56,638 nt of DNA, taken from Fidelibacterota bacterium. Its GTDB lineage: Bacteria > Fidelibacterota > UBA8477 > JABMPR01. This document shows positions 19,725-28,605 of this stretch, in pieces. The number at the start of each line of letters is the position of its first letter. Positions within the stretch are counted from its first letter, which is position 1. The DNA is taken from contig JABIFX010000230.1 of assembly GCA_018650445.1 (NCBI GenBank), positions 1 to 56,638 on the forward strand, given 5' to 3'. The translations under genes and the position numbers were made by a program. The notes beneath the pieces are model-generated. The model did not search any database, was not told where the DNA came from, and was given only the letters and a program-made list of their open reading frames with translations.

Positions 19725-20597
19725 TTAATCCGAATGTTTTTGAATGGCAGTGAAGATATCAAGAACTTGGCGTGTTTCAGAAACATCATGAACCCTGAAT
19801 AATCTAACGCCTTGTTGGTATGCTGATAGCACAGCTGCCAGTGATCCCCCGATACGTTTATCAACTGCTGAGTTATCAATCATACCAATAAATGATTTAC
19901 GAGATGCACCTAGTAGCAGGGGTCTCATTAGATTTCCAATACTGCCTATATTCCCCATTAATCTTAGATTGTCCGACAAGGTCTTCCCAAAACCAATACC
20001 TGGATCCAACACAATCTGCTTGATATCAATTCCGGCTTGTCCCGCGACTTGAAGTCTCTCCATGAAGTACTCTTTGACCACGGTAAGAACCTCACTATAA
20101 ATAGGAGCATCCTGCATGGTTTCTGGGCTGCCCTGCATATGCATGAGGATATACCCGGCCTCGCTTTCAGCTACGAGGTTAAACATTTCTGAATCACTCT
20201 CACCAGCAGATACATCATTTACAATATGGGCTCCTGCATCTAGAGCAGCTTTGGCGACTTTCGATTTCTGGGTATCTATTGAAATAATAGCATCGGTTTG
20301 TGAGGCCAGTTTCGAAATAACAGGAACTACGCGTGATATTTCCTCCATTGATTCTACGGGTAATGACCCAGGACGAGTAGACTCCCCTCCCACATCAATT
20401 ATGTCTGCTCCCTGAGCCAACATTTCACGTGCTCTAGAAACGGCTTTTGAAGGATCAATAAATTGACCACCATCACTAAATGAATCAGGAGTCACATTCA
20501 GAATACCCATTATTAGTGGTGTATCTAGATGTAACTCCTGACCCTTAATCAACCATTTATTTGGACCTATTTCATATGAGACGTTGTCCTCAGTCAT
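19725..20597 (-). CDS. folP: Dihydropteroate synthase
   Basis: A TIM-barrel enzyme that joins p-aminobenzoate to 6-hydroxymethyl-dihydropterin diphosphate in folate synthesis. It is 290 aa from ATG 20597 (MTEDNVSYEIG). Hallmarks are MGILNVTPDSFSDGG, DIIDVGGESTRPGS, VSIDTQKSKVAK-like, HIVNDVSAG, LILMHMQGSP-like, VLDPGIGFGKT, LLGASRKSFIG and FRVHDVSETRQ. The frame stays open upstream to 20795, but that extension is only the Lys/Arg-rich ftsH tail read in another frame. The chosen start lies 16 nt after the ftsH stop. Confidence 0.95.
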   Translation of the reverse strand: MTEDNVSYEIGPNKWLIKGQELHLDTPLIMGILNVTPDSFSDGGQFIDPSKAVSRAREMLAQGADIIDVGGESTRPGSLPVESMEEISRVVPVISKLASQTDAIISIDTQKSKVAKAALDAGAHIVNDVSAGESDSEMFNLVAESEAGYILMHMQGSPETMQDAPIYSEVLTVVKEYFMERLQVAGQAGIDIKQIVLDPGIGFGKTLSDNLRLMGNIGSIGNLMRPLLLGASRKSFIGMIDNSAVDKRIGGSLAAVLSAYQQGVRLFRVHDVSETRQVLDIFTAIQKHSD

Positions 20598-20613
20598 AGG
20601 AAATGATTGTAAT

Positions 20614-23235
20614 TTACTCTTTTGGCTCTTCCGATGTTGGTTCTGCTGAACTCTCACTCTCAGGTGTTTTCTTTGGTTTAGCAGGTCTTCTTCTAAGTGG
20701 AGCCTTTTTCTTAGCTGGAGCTTTTTTCTTAACTGGGGCGGGTTTCTTAACTTCTTCCTCAGCTTTTTGCGGAGAATCCTTAACCTCAGTCTCAATCACT
20801 GGATCAACAGACTCAGCAACAATTGCAGGTTTATTTTCAACCTTTGGAGTATCAGACTCAGCAACAACCGCAGGTTTATTTTCAACCTTTGGAGTATCAG
20901 ACTCAGCAACAACCGTAGGTTTATTTTCAACCTTTGGCGCAACTACTTTCTGTTTCTGTCGTGGATTTTCTGAACGCTGTCTGGGATTGTTGGGTCTATT
21001 CCGTCCGTGCTGTGGATTATCACTTTTCTTTACCTGATTAGGATCTTGGTACTTCATCCCTATTATTCTATCAAGCTGACGACCATCAATACTTTCTTTA
21101 TCCAGGAGCAAATTTGTGATTTTTTCTAATTTGTCCTGATTTTTAGTAATGATTTCCTTGGCTTTTTTATAGGCGGTATCGATAATCTTCCGAACTTCTG
21201 CATCGATCTTTTTTGCCATGTCTTCGCTAAAGTCACGATGCATTCCTAAATCACGACCAATAAAGATTTCTTCTTTCTTCTGACCGTAAGTCATGGGGCC
21301 CATTTTTTCACTCATGCCCCACTCGGTAACCATTTTTCTGGCGAGAGACGTTGCGCGCTCAATATCATTTCCAGCACCGGTAGTCATCTGGTTAAGAACC
21401 ACTTCCTCAGCGACACGCCCACCCATAAGGATGGCCAGCATACCTTCCATATAATCTCTGGAAAAGTTATAGCGATCATCTTCGGGTAATTGTGCAGTGA
21501 GACCGAGCGCACGACCGCGTGGAATGATAGTCACCTTGTGAACTGGATCAGTACCAGCAGTCATTCGAGCCACCAGAGCATGTCCAGCTTCGTGAACGGC
21601 AGTCGTTCTCTTTTCTTTCTCATTAATGACCATACTCCGACGTTCGGAGCCCATCATCACTTTATCTTTAGCATGCTCAATATCCACCATCTCAACACGT
21701 TGTTTTCTGTGTTTTGATGCGAGCAGTGCAGCTTCATTGATCAGGTTTGCCAGATCAGCTCCAGACATGCCTGGAGTTCCTTTAGCAATAATATCCAAAC
21801 GGACATTTTTGGCCATAGGAACATTTTTGGAGTGAACTTTAAGAATGGCTTCACGTCCGCGAACATCCGGGTTATCTACTGAAATCTGCCTGTCAAAACG
21901 TCCAGGCCTCAATAAGGCTGAATCCAACACATCTGGTCGGTTTGTTGCAGCAAGCAGAATAATATTATCGGTTGTTTCAAAACCATCCATTTCGACGAGT
22001 AGGGCATTCAGGGTCTGTTCTCTTTCATCGTGTCCGCCTCCTAAACCAGCGCCTCTTTGGCGACCAACGGCATCTAACTCATCGATAAAAATAATGCATG
22101 GTGAATTTTTCTTGCTCTGTTCGAATAAATCACGAACTCGACTGGCACCTACACCAACAAACATTTCGACAAAATCCGCACCACTAAGGCTATAGAAAGG
22201 AACCCCTGCTTCACCAGCAACAGCTCTAGCCAATAAGGTTTTTCCAGTTCCTGGAGGTCCAACCAATAGCGCGCCCTTGGGAATTTTACCACCAAGTTTC
22301 TGGAAACGATCTGGATGTTTCAGGTATTGAACAATTTCTCGAAGCTCATCTTTGGCTTCTTCACAACCAGCCACATCCCTGAAAGTCGTTGCAGGCTGCT
22401 CTTGATCGATGATTTTAGCCCTGCTCTTACCAAAGGAGAAAATACCTTTTGTTCCGCCTCCGCCAGACTGCATGCGACGCATCAGGAAGAACCAGAAAAA
22501 GATGATCAGGAACCAGGGTAAAATCTGAAAGAGATAATCAACCCAATCGCGGGTTTCATCCTGAAATTCGTAAACGATCCCCATGGCATCCCATTCCGCC
22601 GTGACATCACTATCAATAGTTGGAGATAGTACGACCCAGAATTTCATGTAATCTTTACTTACACCGTTTATGACGGTGGTTTCAGGAATTTTCAGTGTTC
22701 CATGGAATTGATTCTTCTTTAATACGGCGGTTTCAATTTTTCCGTCGTTGAGCAATGCCCTGTATTCGGTATATCCCAATTTTTGGACATGTTCAGTATC
22801 CGTTTTCAGAACCTGGGCGAAGATAAATACAGACATGAGGATAACGACCCACAGAAGCGTCGTTTTCAAACCCTTTTGCCAATTCTCATTCCCCTCTGCT
22901 GGACGAGTAATCTTAATGTTTGTAGATTTTTTTGCAGGTTTGGACTCAGGTCTTCGTGTGTTTTTGTGTCTTGAATCCCTATTATCCCTTTTATCTCTGT
23001 TGCCTCGATTGTCTCTGTTACCTCGATTGTCTCTATTACCCCTATTATCTCTATTGTCTCGCTGATTGCGATTATCTGCTTTATTATCACGCTGATTACG
23101 ATTATCTGCTTTATTGTGGGGTTTTCTTGGTGGTCTACGTCGTTGATTTGGGTTTCTATCATTACGACGAGGAGAATTATCCTGATTTCTAGGACCTCTC
23201 TCCTGATTTTTATCTGATTGATTATCTGCGTTCAT
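20614..23235 (-). CDS. ftsH: ATP-dependent zinc metalloprotease FtsH with extended low-complexity tails
   Basis: An 873-aa membrane AAA+ protease, clearly longer than the usual 610-650 aa. Residues 1-120 are an Arg/Asn/Asp-rich extension with tandem repeats ([10 protein letters not shown] twice, then NRDNRG units). TM1 is at about 125-142, followed by the periplasmic domain and TM2 at about 232-252. Walker A GPPGTGKT is near 326, SRH follows, and the zinc site HEAGH is near 547. From about 730 a second disordered tail has three 15-residue [15 protein letters not shown] repeats and a Lys/Pro-rich end. Core motifs are intact, so activity is expected. It lies 10 nt after hpt and just before folP. 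Confidence 0.96.
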   Translation of the reverse strand: MNADNQSDKNQERGPRNQDNSPRRNDRNPNQRRRPPRKPHNKADNRNQRDNKADNRNQRDNRDNRGNRDNRGNRDNRGNRDKRDNRDSRHKNTRRPESKPAKKSTNIKITRPAEGNENWQKGLKTTLLWVVILMSVFIFAQVLKTDTEHVQKLGYTEYRALLNDGKIETAVLKKNQFHGTLKIPETTVINGVSKDYMKFWVVLSPTIDSDVTAEWDAMGIVYEFQDETRDWVDYLFQILPWFLIIFFWFFLMRRMQSGGGGTKGIFSFGKSRAKIIDQEQPATTFRDVAGCEEAKDELREIVQYLKHPDRFQKLGGKIPKGALLVGPPGTGKTLLARAVAGEAGVPFYSLSGADFVEMFVGVGASRVRDLFEQSKKNSPCIIFIDELDAVGRQRGAGLGGGHDEREQTLNALLVEMDGFETTDNIILLAATNRPDVLDSALLRPGRFDRQISVDNPDVRGREAILKVHSKNVPMAKNVRLDIIAKGTPGMSGADLANLINEAALLASKHRKQRVEMVDIEHAKDKVMMGSERRSMVINEKEKRTTAVHEAGHALVARMTAGTDPVHKVTIIPRGRALGLTAQLPEDDRYNFSRDYMEGMLAILMGGRVAEEVVLNQMTTGAGNDIERATSLARKMVTEWGMSEKMGPMTYGQKKEEIFIGRDLGMHRDFSEDMAKKIDAEVRKIIDTAYKKAKEIITKNQDKLEKITNLLLDKESIDGRQLDRIIGMKYQDPNQVKKSDNPQHGRNRPNNPRQRSENPRQKQKVVAPKVENKPTVVAESDTPKVENKPAVVAESDTPKVENKPAIVAESVDPVIETEVKDSPQKAEEEVKKPAPVKKKAPAKKKAPLRRRPAKPKKTPESESSAEPTSEEPKE
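20813..20937 (-). repeat. 45-bp direct repeat in the 3' end of ftsH
   Basis: Units at 20813-20857, 20858-20902 and a partial third at 20903-20937 are nearly identical. Each full unit encodes 15 residues ([15 protein letters not shown]), so copy-number change would keep the reading frame. Confidence 0.85.
22975..23115 (-). repeat. 30-bp and 18-bp tandem repeats in the 5' end of ftsH
   Basis: Two 30-bp units (23115-23056) encode [10 protein letters not shown]. They are followed by three clear 18-bp units and degenerate copies (23055-22975) encoding NRDNRG or close variants. All unit lengths are multiples of three. Confidence 0.82.
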
Positions 23236-23245
23236 TGATATCCTT

Positions 23246-23815
23246 TTACAAATTCATATTTACAGGAAATGCCCAGATTGAGGGTAGGTTCCTGAATTTT
23301 TGGTCTAGATCCAATCCGTAGCCTACAAGGAAGCGGTCAGCAACTTCAAAACCAACATACTCAGCTTCAAATTCGAGCTTAAGACATTCAGGTTTAAAAA
23401 GCAGTGAGGCAAAGGCAACCGAGGCGGGTTGGTTTTCTAGTATTCTATGTTTCAAAAATCGGGCTGTCAATCCGCTGTCAATGATATCTTCAACTATGAT
23501 CACATCACGATCGGTGATAATACAGCTAATATCCTTAAGAAGTCGAACCGTCCCAGATGATTGGGTTCCAGAATGATATGAGGAGACTTTGATAAAATCG
23601 ATTTCGCAATCAATATCAAGCCTTTTAGCCAGATCTGCCAGAAAGAAGACAGAGCCATTTAAAACACCGATCAAAATAGGCACTTTACCTGCGTATTCAG
23701 TGGATATTTGCTTTGCCAGTTCATCAACTCTCTTCTCGATGACCTCTCGTGAAAAGATTTCTTCTAATACCTGGCCGGTATATTTACCCATATTTTCCAC
23801 TACTCGCGTATTCAT
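23246..23815 (-). CDS. hpt: Hypoxanthine (guanine) phosphoribosyltransferase
   Basis: A 189-aa type I phosphoribosyltransferase of purine salvage. It carries the PRPP-binding motif [14 protein letters not shown], the [13 protein letters not shown] loop, [15 protein letters not shown] and the C-terminal [15 protein letters not shown] that closes over the purine. Length is typical. The ATG overlaps the tilS stop by 4 nt, the conserved tilS-hpt-ftsH order. Confidence 0.94.
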   Translation of the reverse strand: MNTRVVENMGKYTGQVLEEIFSREVIEKRVDELAKQISTEYAGKVPILIGVLNGSVFFLADLAKRLDIDCEIDFIKVSSYHSGTQSSGTVRLLKDISCIITDRDVIIVEDIIDSGLTARFLKHRILENQPASVAFASLLFKPECLKLEFEAEYVGFEVADRFLVGYGLDLDQKFRNLPSIWAFPVNMNL

Positions 23816-25194
23816 TCAAACGTTCCCTTTTGAAATTGAAACTTTATACAGTGCTTTGTTCTATTTTCTTTGATTACTTCTTCAGAAATCAATGCGGAAT
23901 GGGCAGTACGAATACCAGGTATCCATATAATTTCACCATCTCGTTCCACAATTGGATAATATTCTTTCAGATGAGGAGCAACCCGGCTTGATTGAAGTAT
24001 TTTGAAAACAGAAATCGATCTACCTGTGGCATTAACCACCATTTTGTCTCCAGGCTCAGCAACACGGGTGTTGTATGACTCTGGATTCTGTTCAACCCAT
24101 AGATACGCTGGGTCTAAAATATGATCATCAAGAAGTGAGGTAGTAAATTCAAATTGAAAGAATGGAAACTTGTTCTCAACGCTGGCGGACAATGGTGTTA
24201 TGGACCATTGAAAATCAGATCTTTTGAATAGCGTTATACACTCTCTATCGCGGTAGGCCGTTACCGAAGTTGGAAGCTGAATTTCCTTACCTATTGCATC
24301 ATCTCTAAACAATGATTTCAAAGCATTGAAATGATTGGATGAGATTCCTTGAGGCATCAAAGAAATTAATTGAAAAGCTCTGTCAAAAATCGCCTTTTGG
24401 ATCGGCGAAAAATAGTCGGGGAGCTCACTCAATCCTAATGCTATTTTCGGAACATAATCCGATCTAAACCCTTTTATATCAATATCTTCTATACTTGTTT
24501 CAATCAATGCATTTATGGCCTGGCCCTCACGTAATATTCCCTCCAGGGATGTTCTTAGACGGTGATCAATATCCGCATTCAGGGCAGGAATTACATTTGC
24601 CCTGATATTATTCCTTAAAAAGGAGATATCCGCATTTGATTGGTCAGTTCGATATTCAAGCTGATGAGTTTTAGAATAGTCATTGATCTCTTCACGCGTG
24701 TATCCTAGCAGAGGTCGGATAAAACTGCCATTCCACTCACTAATTCCTGATAGCCCCTGGATTCCACTCCCCTGATATATATTCATCAGGATGGTTTCAA
24801 TCTGATCATCCACATGCTGGCCGGTGGCAACATAGTCATAGCTTAGTTGATCCAGGAGATTCATAAAAGCAGATCGACGTCTAACACTACCCGCTTCTTC
24901 CAAACTCATGTCATTCAATTTTGCATACGCTTCTATGTCTTCAGTCACCACATGCACTGGATATCCAAGGTCCGCACCCACTCGCTTAATAAATTCTCTA
25001 TCTGAATCACTTTCTGAACCCCGTAGCTGATGATCGAAATGAACTATACTGATTTCAAGATCATGAATTTCAGTGAGTAGGTGGAGAAGTACCGTTGAAT
25101 CAACACCACCTGAACAGGCGACCAACACCTTGAGATTGGATTTATACCAGTCAGCTGCTTGGTAGTTTTGACGAAATGTCGTGTTGTTTAGCAT
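23812..25194 (-). CDS. tilS: tRNA(Ile)-lysidine synthetase
   Basis: A 460-aa PP-loop ATPase that converts C34 of tRNA-Ile(CAU) to lysidine. The motif VLVACSGGVDSTVLLHL is near residues 24-40, and the family sequences HFDHQLRGSESDSDREF, ATGQHVDDQIETILM and FLRNNIRANVIPAL follow. C-terminal TilS-type domains end with the HLKEYYPIVERDGEIIWIPG segment. The only ATG ahead of the PP-loop is at 25194. It sits directly on the T tract of the upstream terminator and has no visible Shine-Dalgarno, so the real 5' end is uncertain (leaderless, or an upstream start in a longer leader). Confidence 0.93.
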   Translation of the reverse strand: MLNNTTFRQNYQAADWYKSNLKVLVACSGGVDSTVLLHLLTEIHDLEISIVHFDHQLRGSESDSDREFIKRVGADLGYPVHVVTEDIEAYAKLNDMSLEEAGSVRRRSAFMNLLDQLSYDYVATGQHVDDQIETILMNIYQGSGIQGLSGISEWNGSFIRPLLGYTREEINDYSKTHQLEYRTDQSNADISFLRNNIRANVIPALNADIDHRLRTSLEGILREGQAINALIETSIEDIDIKGFRSDYVPKIALGLSELPDYFSPIQKAIFDRAFQLISLMPQGISSNHFNALKSLFRDDAIGKEIQLPTSVTAYRDRECITLFKRSDFQWSITPLSASVENKFPFFQFEFTTSLLDDHILDPAYLWVEQNPESYNTRVAEPGDKMVVNATGRSISVFKILQSSRVAPHLKEYYPIVERDGEIIWIPGIRTAHSALISEEVIKENRTKHCIKFQFQKGTFE

Positions 25195-25234
25195 TATAAA
25201 AAAGCGACCCTATTCAGATCAATAGAGTCGCTTT
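25195..25234 (-). terminator. rho-independent terminator after the gap gene
   Basis: On the minus strand, AAAGCGACTCTATT and AATAGGGTCGCTTT pair over 14 bp with one G-U pair that exists only in this orientation. The loop is 6 nt and TTTTTT follows. It closes the long nrnA-to-gap series and runs straight into the tilS start. Confidence 0.88.
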
Positions 25235-25260
25235 GTTTTCATTCATATTTTGAGTGATGA

Positions 25261-26334
25261 TTATACCTCGTCAAAGAACCAATCATCTAAAGACTGAATT
25301 TTCTGTTCATAAGAATTTGGATACAAAAACCACGTTGCTGCAGAGATAGAACTCAGAAGTGAGTTACCATCTTGTGGTGTAAAACAGAATCCTACTAATT
25401 CTTTACCACCATCGATAAGCTGAAGACTGGGGGCAGAAACAACAGTCTGGTTTAGAATGCGACCATAATGTCCATGGTCACGTCCAAAAGAAAAGACCTG
25501 GCTGGAGAGTTTCTTCTCGGTTATCGCAACCAACGGGTTCTTTTCAAATATTTCCATGACCTGGGGTATTGTCAGGGCTTCTTTCATCTTAATGTTGAAG
25601 TGGACAATGTGCATGTATTGTGTATTCAATTTCATGGCAGATGAGAAGATGTTCACATCATAACCTAAAGTCTTAAACAGATTAGCAGCGTCTTTAGCAT
25701 GATGCGTACCATATCGCTCTGAGCTATGATGACCAACTTCTGGAGCGGGGATAAAATCGTTGGCTTGACTTAAGTCATTGGCCCTACGAATCATAACAAA
25801 ACGGCCATCCAGAAGATTATCGGGGTCACCATTGTGCATACCAATAGTCTTTACCAGGGACGAGAGATTGTGCGTATTGCATGAAACAACCTGCAAAAAA
25901 CGATCTTCCCCTTGAATAAGGGCTTCATCATTGATTCCACGGGCATAAGGCTTACCAAAGCCAGTTTCACTCCCCTGTGCGATAAATCCAAGGGTATTGT
26001 GATCAAAATTATGGTAGTATTTCACTTTGTTTTTATGACCAACACCTTTAGGAGTACAATCAATAACTACTGCAGCTCTATCAATTGCTTCTACAGTGGA
26101 AAAAGCTGGCGATAAACCAATATCCTGAAAGCCTTCAAACGCTTCTTGATCCGTTACCAGACGGGCTCCGCGTTTCAGCAAGCGAAGGACCTTGGCATGT
26201 TCACTCTTAAGAGGAGTGCGTTTGTGAAAAGTGATTTCATCAATACCCAGGTTTGCTTTATAGTCAGATAGCAATCCGATTAATGGCTCACCAATTGTGC
26301 CCGTACCTACAACGTGTACAATTTTCTTAGACAT
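25261..26334 (-). CDS. Type II (archaeal-type) glyceraldehyde-3-phosphate dehydrogenase
   Basis: A 357-aa NAD(P)-dependent dehydrogenase from ATG 26334; the ATG at 26343 is too close to GGGGA. The N-terminal Rossmann motif is VVGTGTIGEPL. VVIDCTPKGVGHKNKVKYY, FIAQGSE and the catalytic VVSCNTHNL (Cys about 152) match the archaeal class II GAPDH pattern (CxPxxxGxxNK, QGGEK, SCNTTGL) rather than the common bacterial GapA (SCTTNC). HHSSERYGTHHAKDA is in the place of the archaeal IPSHHGPD substrate region, and an MHIVHFNIKM core strand follows. It lies 12 nt after ccmD and ends at a strong terminator. An alternative role as another aldehyde dehydrogenase of this fold cannot be excluded. Confidence 0.72.
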   Translation of the reverse strand: MSKKIVHVVGTGTIGEPLIGLLSDYKANLGIDEITFHKRTPLKSEHAKVLRLLKRGARLVTDQEAFEGFQDIGLSPAFSTVEAIDRAAVVIDCTPKGVGHKNKVKYYHNFDHNTLGFIAQGSETGFGKPYARGINDEALIQGEDRFLQVVSCNTHNLSSLVKTIGMHNGDPDNLLDGRFVMIRRANDLSQANDFIPAPEVGHHSSERYGTHHAKDAANLFKTLGYDVNIFSSAMKLNTQYMHIVHFNIKMKEALTIPQVMEIFEKNPLVAITEKKLSSQVFSFGRDHGHYGRILNQTVVSAPSLQLIDGGKELVGFCFTPQDGNSLLSSISAATWFLYPNSYEQKIQSLDDWFFDEV

Positions 26335-26346
26335 CTCTAACATCCC

Positions 26347-26490
26347 CTATTTTTTTTGGTCAATAAGTTCTTTGAGGAGTGTCATCTCCTGGTTTAAATG
26401 ATCCACTTTTTTATTCATATACCAGATAAATCCAAAGATTCCAAACCAGATGAAGCCATAGGCTAGAAATAAATATACAAAGGCGTCCAT
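26347..26490 (-). CDS. ccmD: CcmD-like heme exporter small subunit
   Basis: A 47-aa protein with one membrane helix (VYLFLAYGFIWFGIFGFIWY, about 5-24) and a charged coiled-coil-like tail (KKVDHLNQEMTLLKELID). This is the size and layout of CcmD, which helps CcmABC release holo-CcmE. The ATG directly follows the ccmC stop codon (TAA-ATG). The call rests on topology and position, because CcmD proteins diverge strongly. Confidence 0.82.
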   Translation of the reverse strand: MDAFVYLFLAYGFIWFGIFGFIWYMNKKVDHLNQEMTLLKELIDQKK

Positions 26491-27183
26491 TTATAATATC
26501 TCCATTTCTTTGAACTGCTTATTTAAAGTGTCTTCAAGCGTCAATAATTGGTAGCGTTTGCGAATCAAATACACATACAGGAGTGTAAATGTTGCCAGTG
26601 AAAACATAAATGCGAAAAACATGGGAGCGGCTAAACTACCATCGCTACTGGCCATAACAGCCTTGGGATGTTGTGTTTCCCACCAGCGAATTGAATAATA
26701 GACAATAGGAACATCAGTGAACCCGATAATTCCTACCACAGCAGAGAGGTTGGCTCGCTTGCTTCCATCAGGCAGATAGCGACGCAACATGAGGAAAGCC
26801 ACATAGATGAGCCACAATATCAGTGATGATGTCAGGCGTACATCCCATGTCCACCAAATTCCCCATACTGGTTTTGCCCAGATGGGACCGGTAATCAAAA
26901 CCAAAGAAATGAAGAGGACACCGATTTCAGCTGATGCCACTGAAATAAGCTCGTATTTACGCTTCCTGGTTGCCAGGTAGGCTACACTACCACAGAAAAC
27001 GATAAAGAAGGCAAGAAAACCTAGCCAGGCACTGGGAACGTGGAAATAGAATATCCTTTGTGCTATCTGTTCAGCGGGATTCGAGGCCTTTATCTGAGGC
27101 ACCCATTGAAAAATCAAATAAATGCTTACCGAAAATGCGATAAGTAGAATAATGAGCAATATTTTATCAATTTTAGATCTCAT
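26491..27183 (-). CDS. ccmC: Heme exporter/heme handling protein CcmC
   Basis: A 230-aa six-helix membrane protein. It contains the tryptophan-rich motif VWGIWWTWDVRLTSSLILW (about 100-118) with heme-ligand histidines in IFYFHVPSAWLGF (about 45-57) and WWETQHPKAVM. CcmC loads heme onto CcmE at the periplasmic face. It follows ccmB by 36 nt and abuts ccmD. Confidence 0.93.
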   Translation of the reverse strand: MRSKIDKILLIILLIAFSVSIYLIFQWVPQIKASNPAEQIAQRIFYFHVPSAWLGFLAFFIVFCGSVAYLATRKRKYELISVASAEIGVLFISLVLITGPIWAKPVWGIWWTWDVRLTSSLILWLIYVAFLMLRRYLPDGSKRANLSAVVGIIGFTDVPIVYYSIRWWETQHPKAVMASSDGSLAAPMFFAFMFSLATFTLLYVYLIRKRYQLLTLEDTLNKQFKEMEIL

Positions 27184-27219
27184 GAATTGCCTTTAGTATT
27201 TTGACTTGGTTTGTTCATC

Positions 27220-27891
27220 CTAATCTTCCAGAATAAAATCAAATAGCATATAGGAAAGGGTGAAGAATATAACATCAAATGCTCCAACCCTCAAAAGAAG
27301 TGGATAAAAAGCTGCTGTCACTTCACCACTCAAGACCATACCGGTGAGGGTAACAGACCAAATGATAATGGGTGAAACCAAAGGCCATAATAAGAGAGAC
27401 AGTAGAATTTGCTGATTTCTGGTATGGACAGCAACTGCAGAGAGGATGGTTCCCAAACTTGTAAATCCAATGGTTCCAGCCAATAAAACCGGTATAAGTC
27501 TGAACATTCCTAAAGAAAGCTGCAGATCATAGAAGATGATGAAAATAGGAAAGATCAATGCCTCAAACATGAGCATGATAATGGTAACACTAAAAAACTT
27601 CCCTACATAAATCTGTCCGCCATCAACGGGCATCAGTGCCATGGCACGGAGATTCCCATTTTCCTTTTCCAGAGCAAAAGACTGGTTCAGACCAAACATA
27701 CCTGAAAAGACAAAGGCTACCCAGAGGAGTCCTGGAGCGATTTCAAGCATGACCAGCCTGGATACTTCAAACGTAAAATTAAAAATGACAAAGATCAGCA
27801 AGGAGAATATCCACATCGCTAGAATACTCTCTTTGGATCTGAACTCCATACGCAGATCTTTTTTCAGAATTGATATCGCTGTACGCATCAT
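27220..27891 (-). CDS. ccmB: Heme exporter membrane subunit CcmB
   Basis: A 223-aa ABC-2-type permease with six hydrophobic segments. Family features are the N-terminal LKKDLRMEFRSKES, NQSFALEKENGNLRAMAL and the LLWPLVSPIIIWSV stretch. It works with CcmA in ATP-driven release of holo-CcmE. Its ATG overlaps the ccmA stop by 4 nt. Confidence 0.92.
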   Translation of the reverse strand: MMRTAISILKKDLRMEFRSKESILAMWIFSLLIFVIFNFTFEVSRLVMLEIAPGLLWVAFVFSGMFGLNQSFALEKENGNLRAMALMPVDGGQIYVGKFFSVTIIMLMFEALIFPIFIIFYDLQLSLGMFRLIPVLLAGTIGFTSLGTILSAVAVHTRNQQILLSLLLWPLVSPIIIWSVTLTGMVLSGEVTAAFYPLLLRVGAFDVIFFTLSYMLFDFILED

Positions 27892-28604
27892 GACTCTAAT
27901 CCCCCAGCTTCTGCACTGAAGAATTCTGCACGAATAGCATCTGGATTTGTGTCGACTATCAATCCATCCTTGACAATCTTATGCTTTGCAATAACCACAT
28001 ATCGATCTGAGAGTTCGGTTGCCGTGTGGAGGTCATGGGTTGTCAGTAATATGGTGCGACCCATTTCCTTTTGTTTTTTCAGCAAAGCAATGAGCATTCC
28101 AATGGCATGTTGATCCAGACCTGTAAATGGCTCATCAAGCAGCAGCAGAGATGGTTCATGCAATAAAGCTCTGGCAATTGTTAAGCGTTGGGTCATGCCC
28201 CTGCTGTAGGTAGCCACCAGGTCGAATCGACGATGAGTGAGCTCAACATCGCTCAGCACCTCCTCAACACGCTGTTTTGCATCAGGCACATTATAGATGC
28301 GGCTGTAATACTCAAGGTTTTCAATAGCAGTCAAATTACCATAGAGAAACATCTCATGGGAGATGACAGCGAGCTTTGCCTTGTTTGCACGATCGCTGGG
28401 ATCTGTCCCAAAAAGCTTCACTTCACCCTCACTGGGTCTGGAAACACCACTGATAATATTGAGGAGTGTTGTTTTGCCAGCACCATTGCGACCAAGAATA
28501 CTTACAAACTCTCCCGATTGAACGGAAAATGATACCCCTCTGAGCGCGATAATGCGCCCAAAATCTTTGGAGACTTCTCGAACTTCTAGAGCTGGTACGC
28601 TCAA
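27888..28604 (-). CDS. ccmA: Heme exporter ATPase CcmA
   Basis: An ABC ATPase with Walker A GRNGAGKTTLLNI, Q-loop ISHEMFLYGNLTA, signature YSRGMTQRLTIA in place of LSGGQ, Walker B LLLLDEPFTGLD and H-loop TTHDLHTATE. The YSRGMxQR signature is characteristic of CcmA. I place the start at TTG 28604 (LSVPALEVREVSKDFG, 238 aa), one base after the stop of the previous gene and with AGGA about 10 nt upstream. The more upstream ATG at 28691 would bury the N-terminus in the preceding gene. Confidence 0.88.
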   Translation of the reverse strand: MSVPALEVREVSKDFGRIIALRGVSFSVQSGEFVSILGRNGAGKTTLLNIISGVSRPSEGEVKLFGTDPSDRANKAKLAVISHEMFLYGNLTAIENLEYYSRIYNVPDAKQRVEEVLSDVELTHRRFDLVATYSRGMTQRLTIARALLHEPSLLLLDEPFTGLDQHAIGMLIALLKKQKEMGRTILLTTHDLHTATELSDRYVVIAKHKIVKDGLIVDTNPDAIRAEFFSAEAGGLES

Positions 28605-28605
28605 A

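Noticed and set aside
20598-20795. A 66-residue Lys/Arg/Leu-rich N-terminal extension of dihydroropteroate synthase
   Set aside because: It is the repeat-rich 3' end of ftsH read in a different frame; the folate enzyme aligns from ATG 20597.
20603-21037. A 144-codon plus-strand ORF rich in Ser/Gly/Phe repeats
   Set aside because: It is the antisense reading of the 45-bp ftsH repeats, with no ribosome-binding site or family features.
25192-25198. TATAAT over the tilS ATG as a promoter -10 box
   Set aside because: Transcription would start inside the coding region and omit the start codon; no -35 at the right distance.
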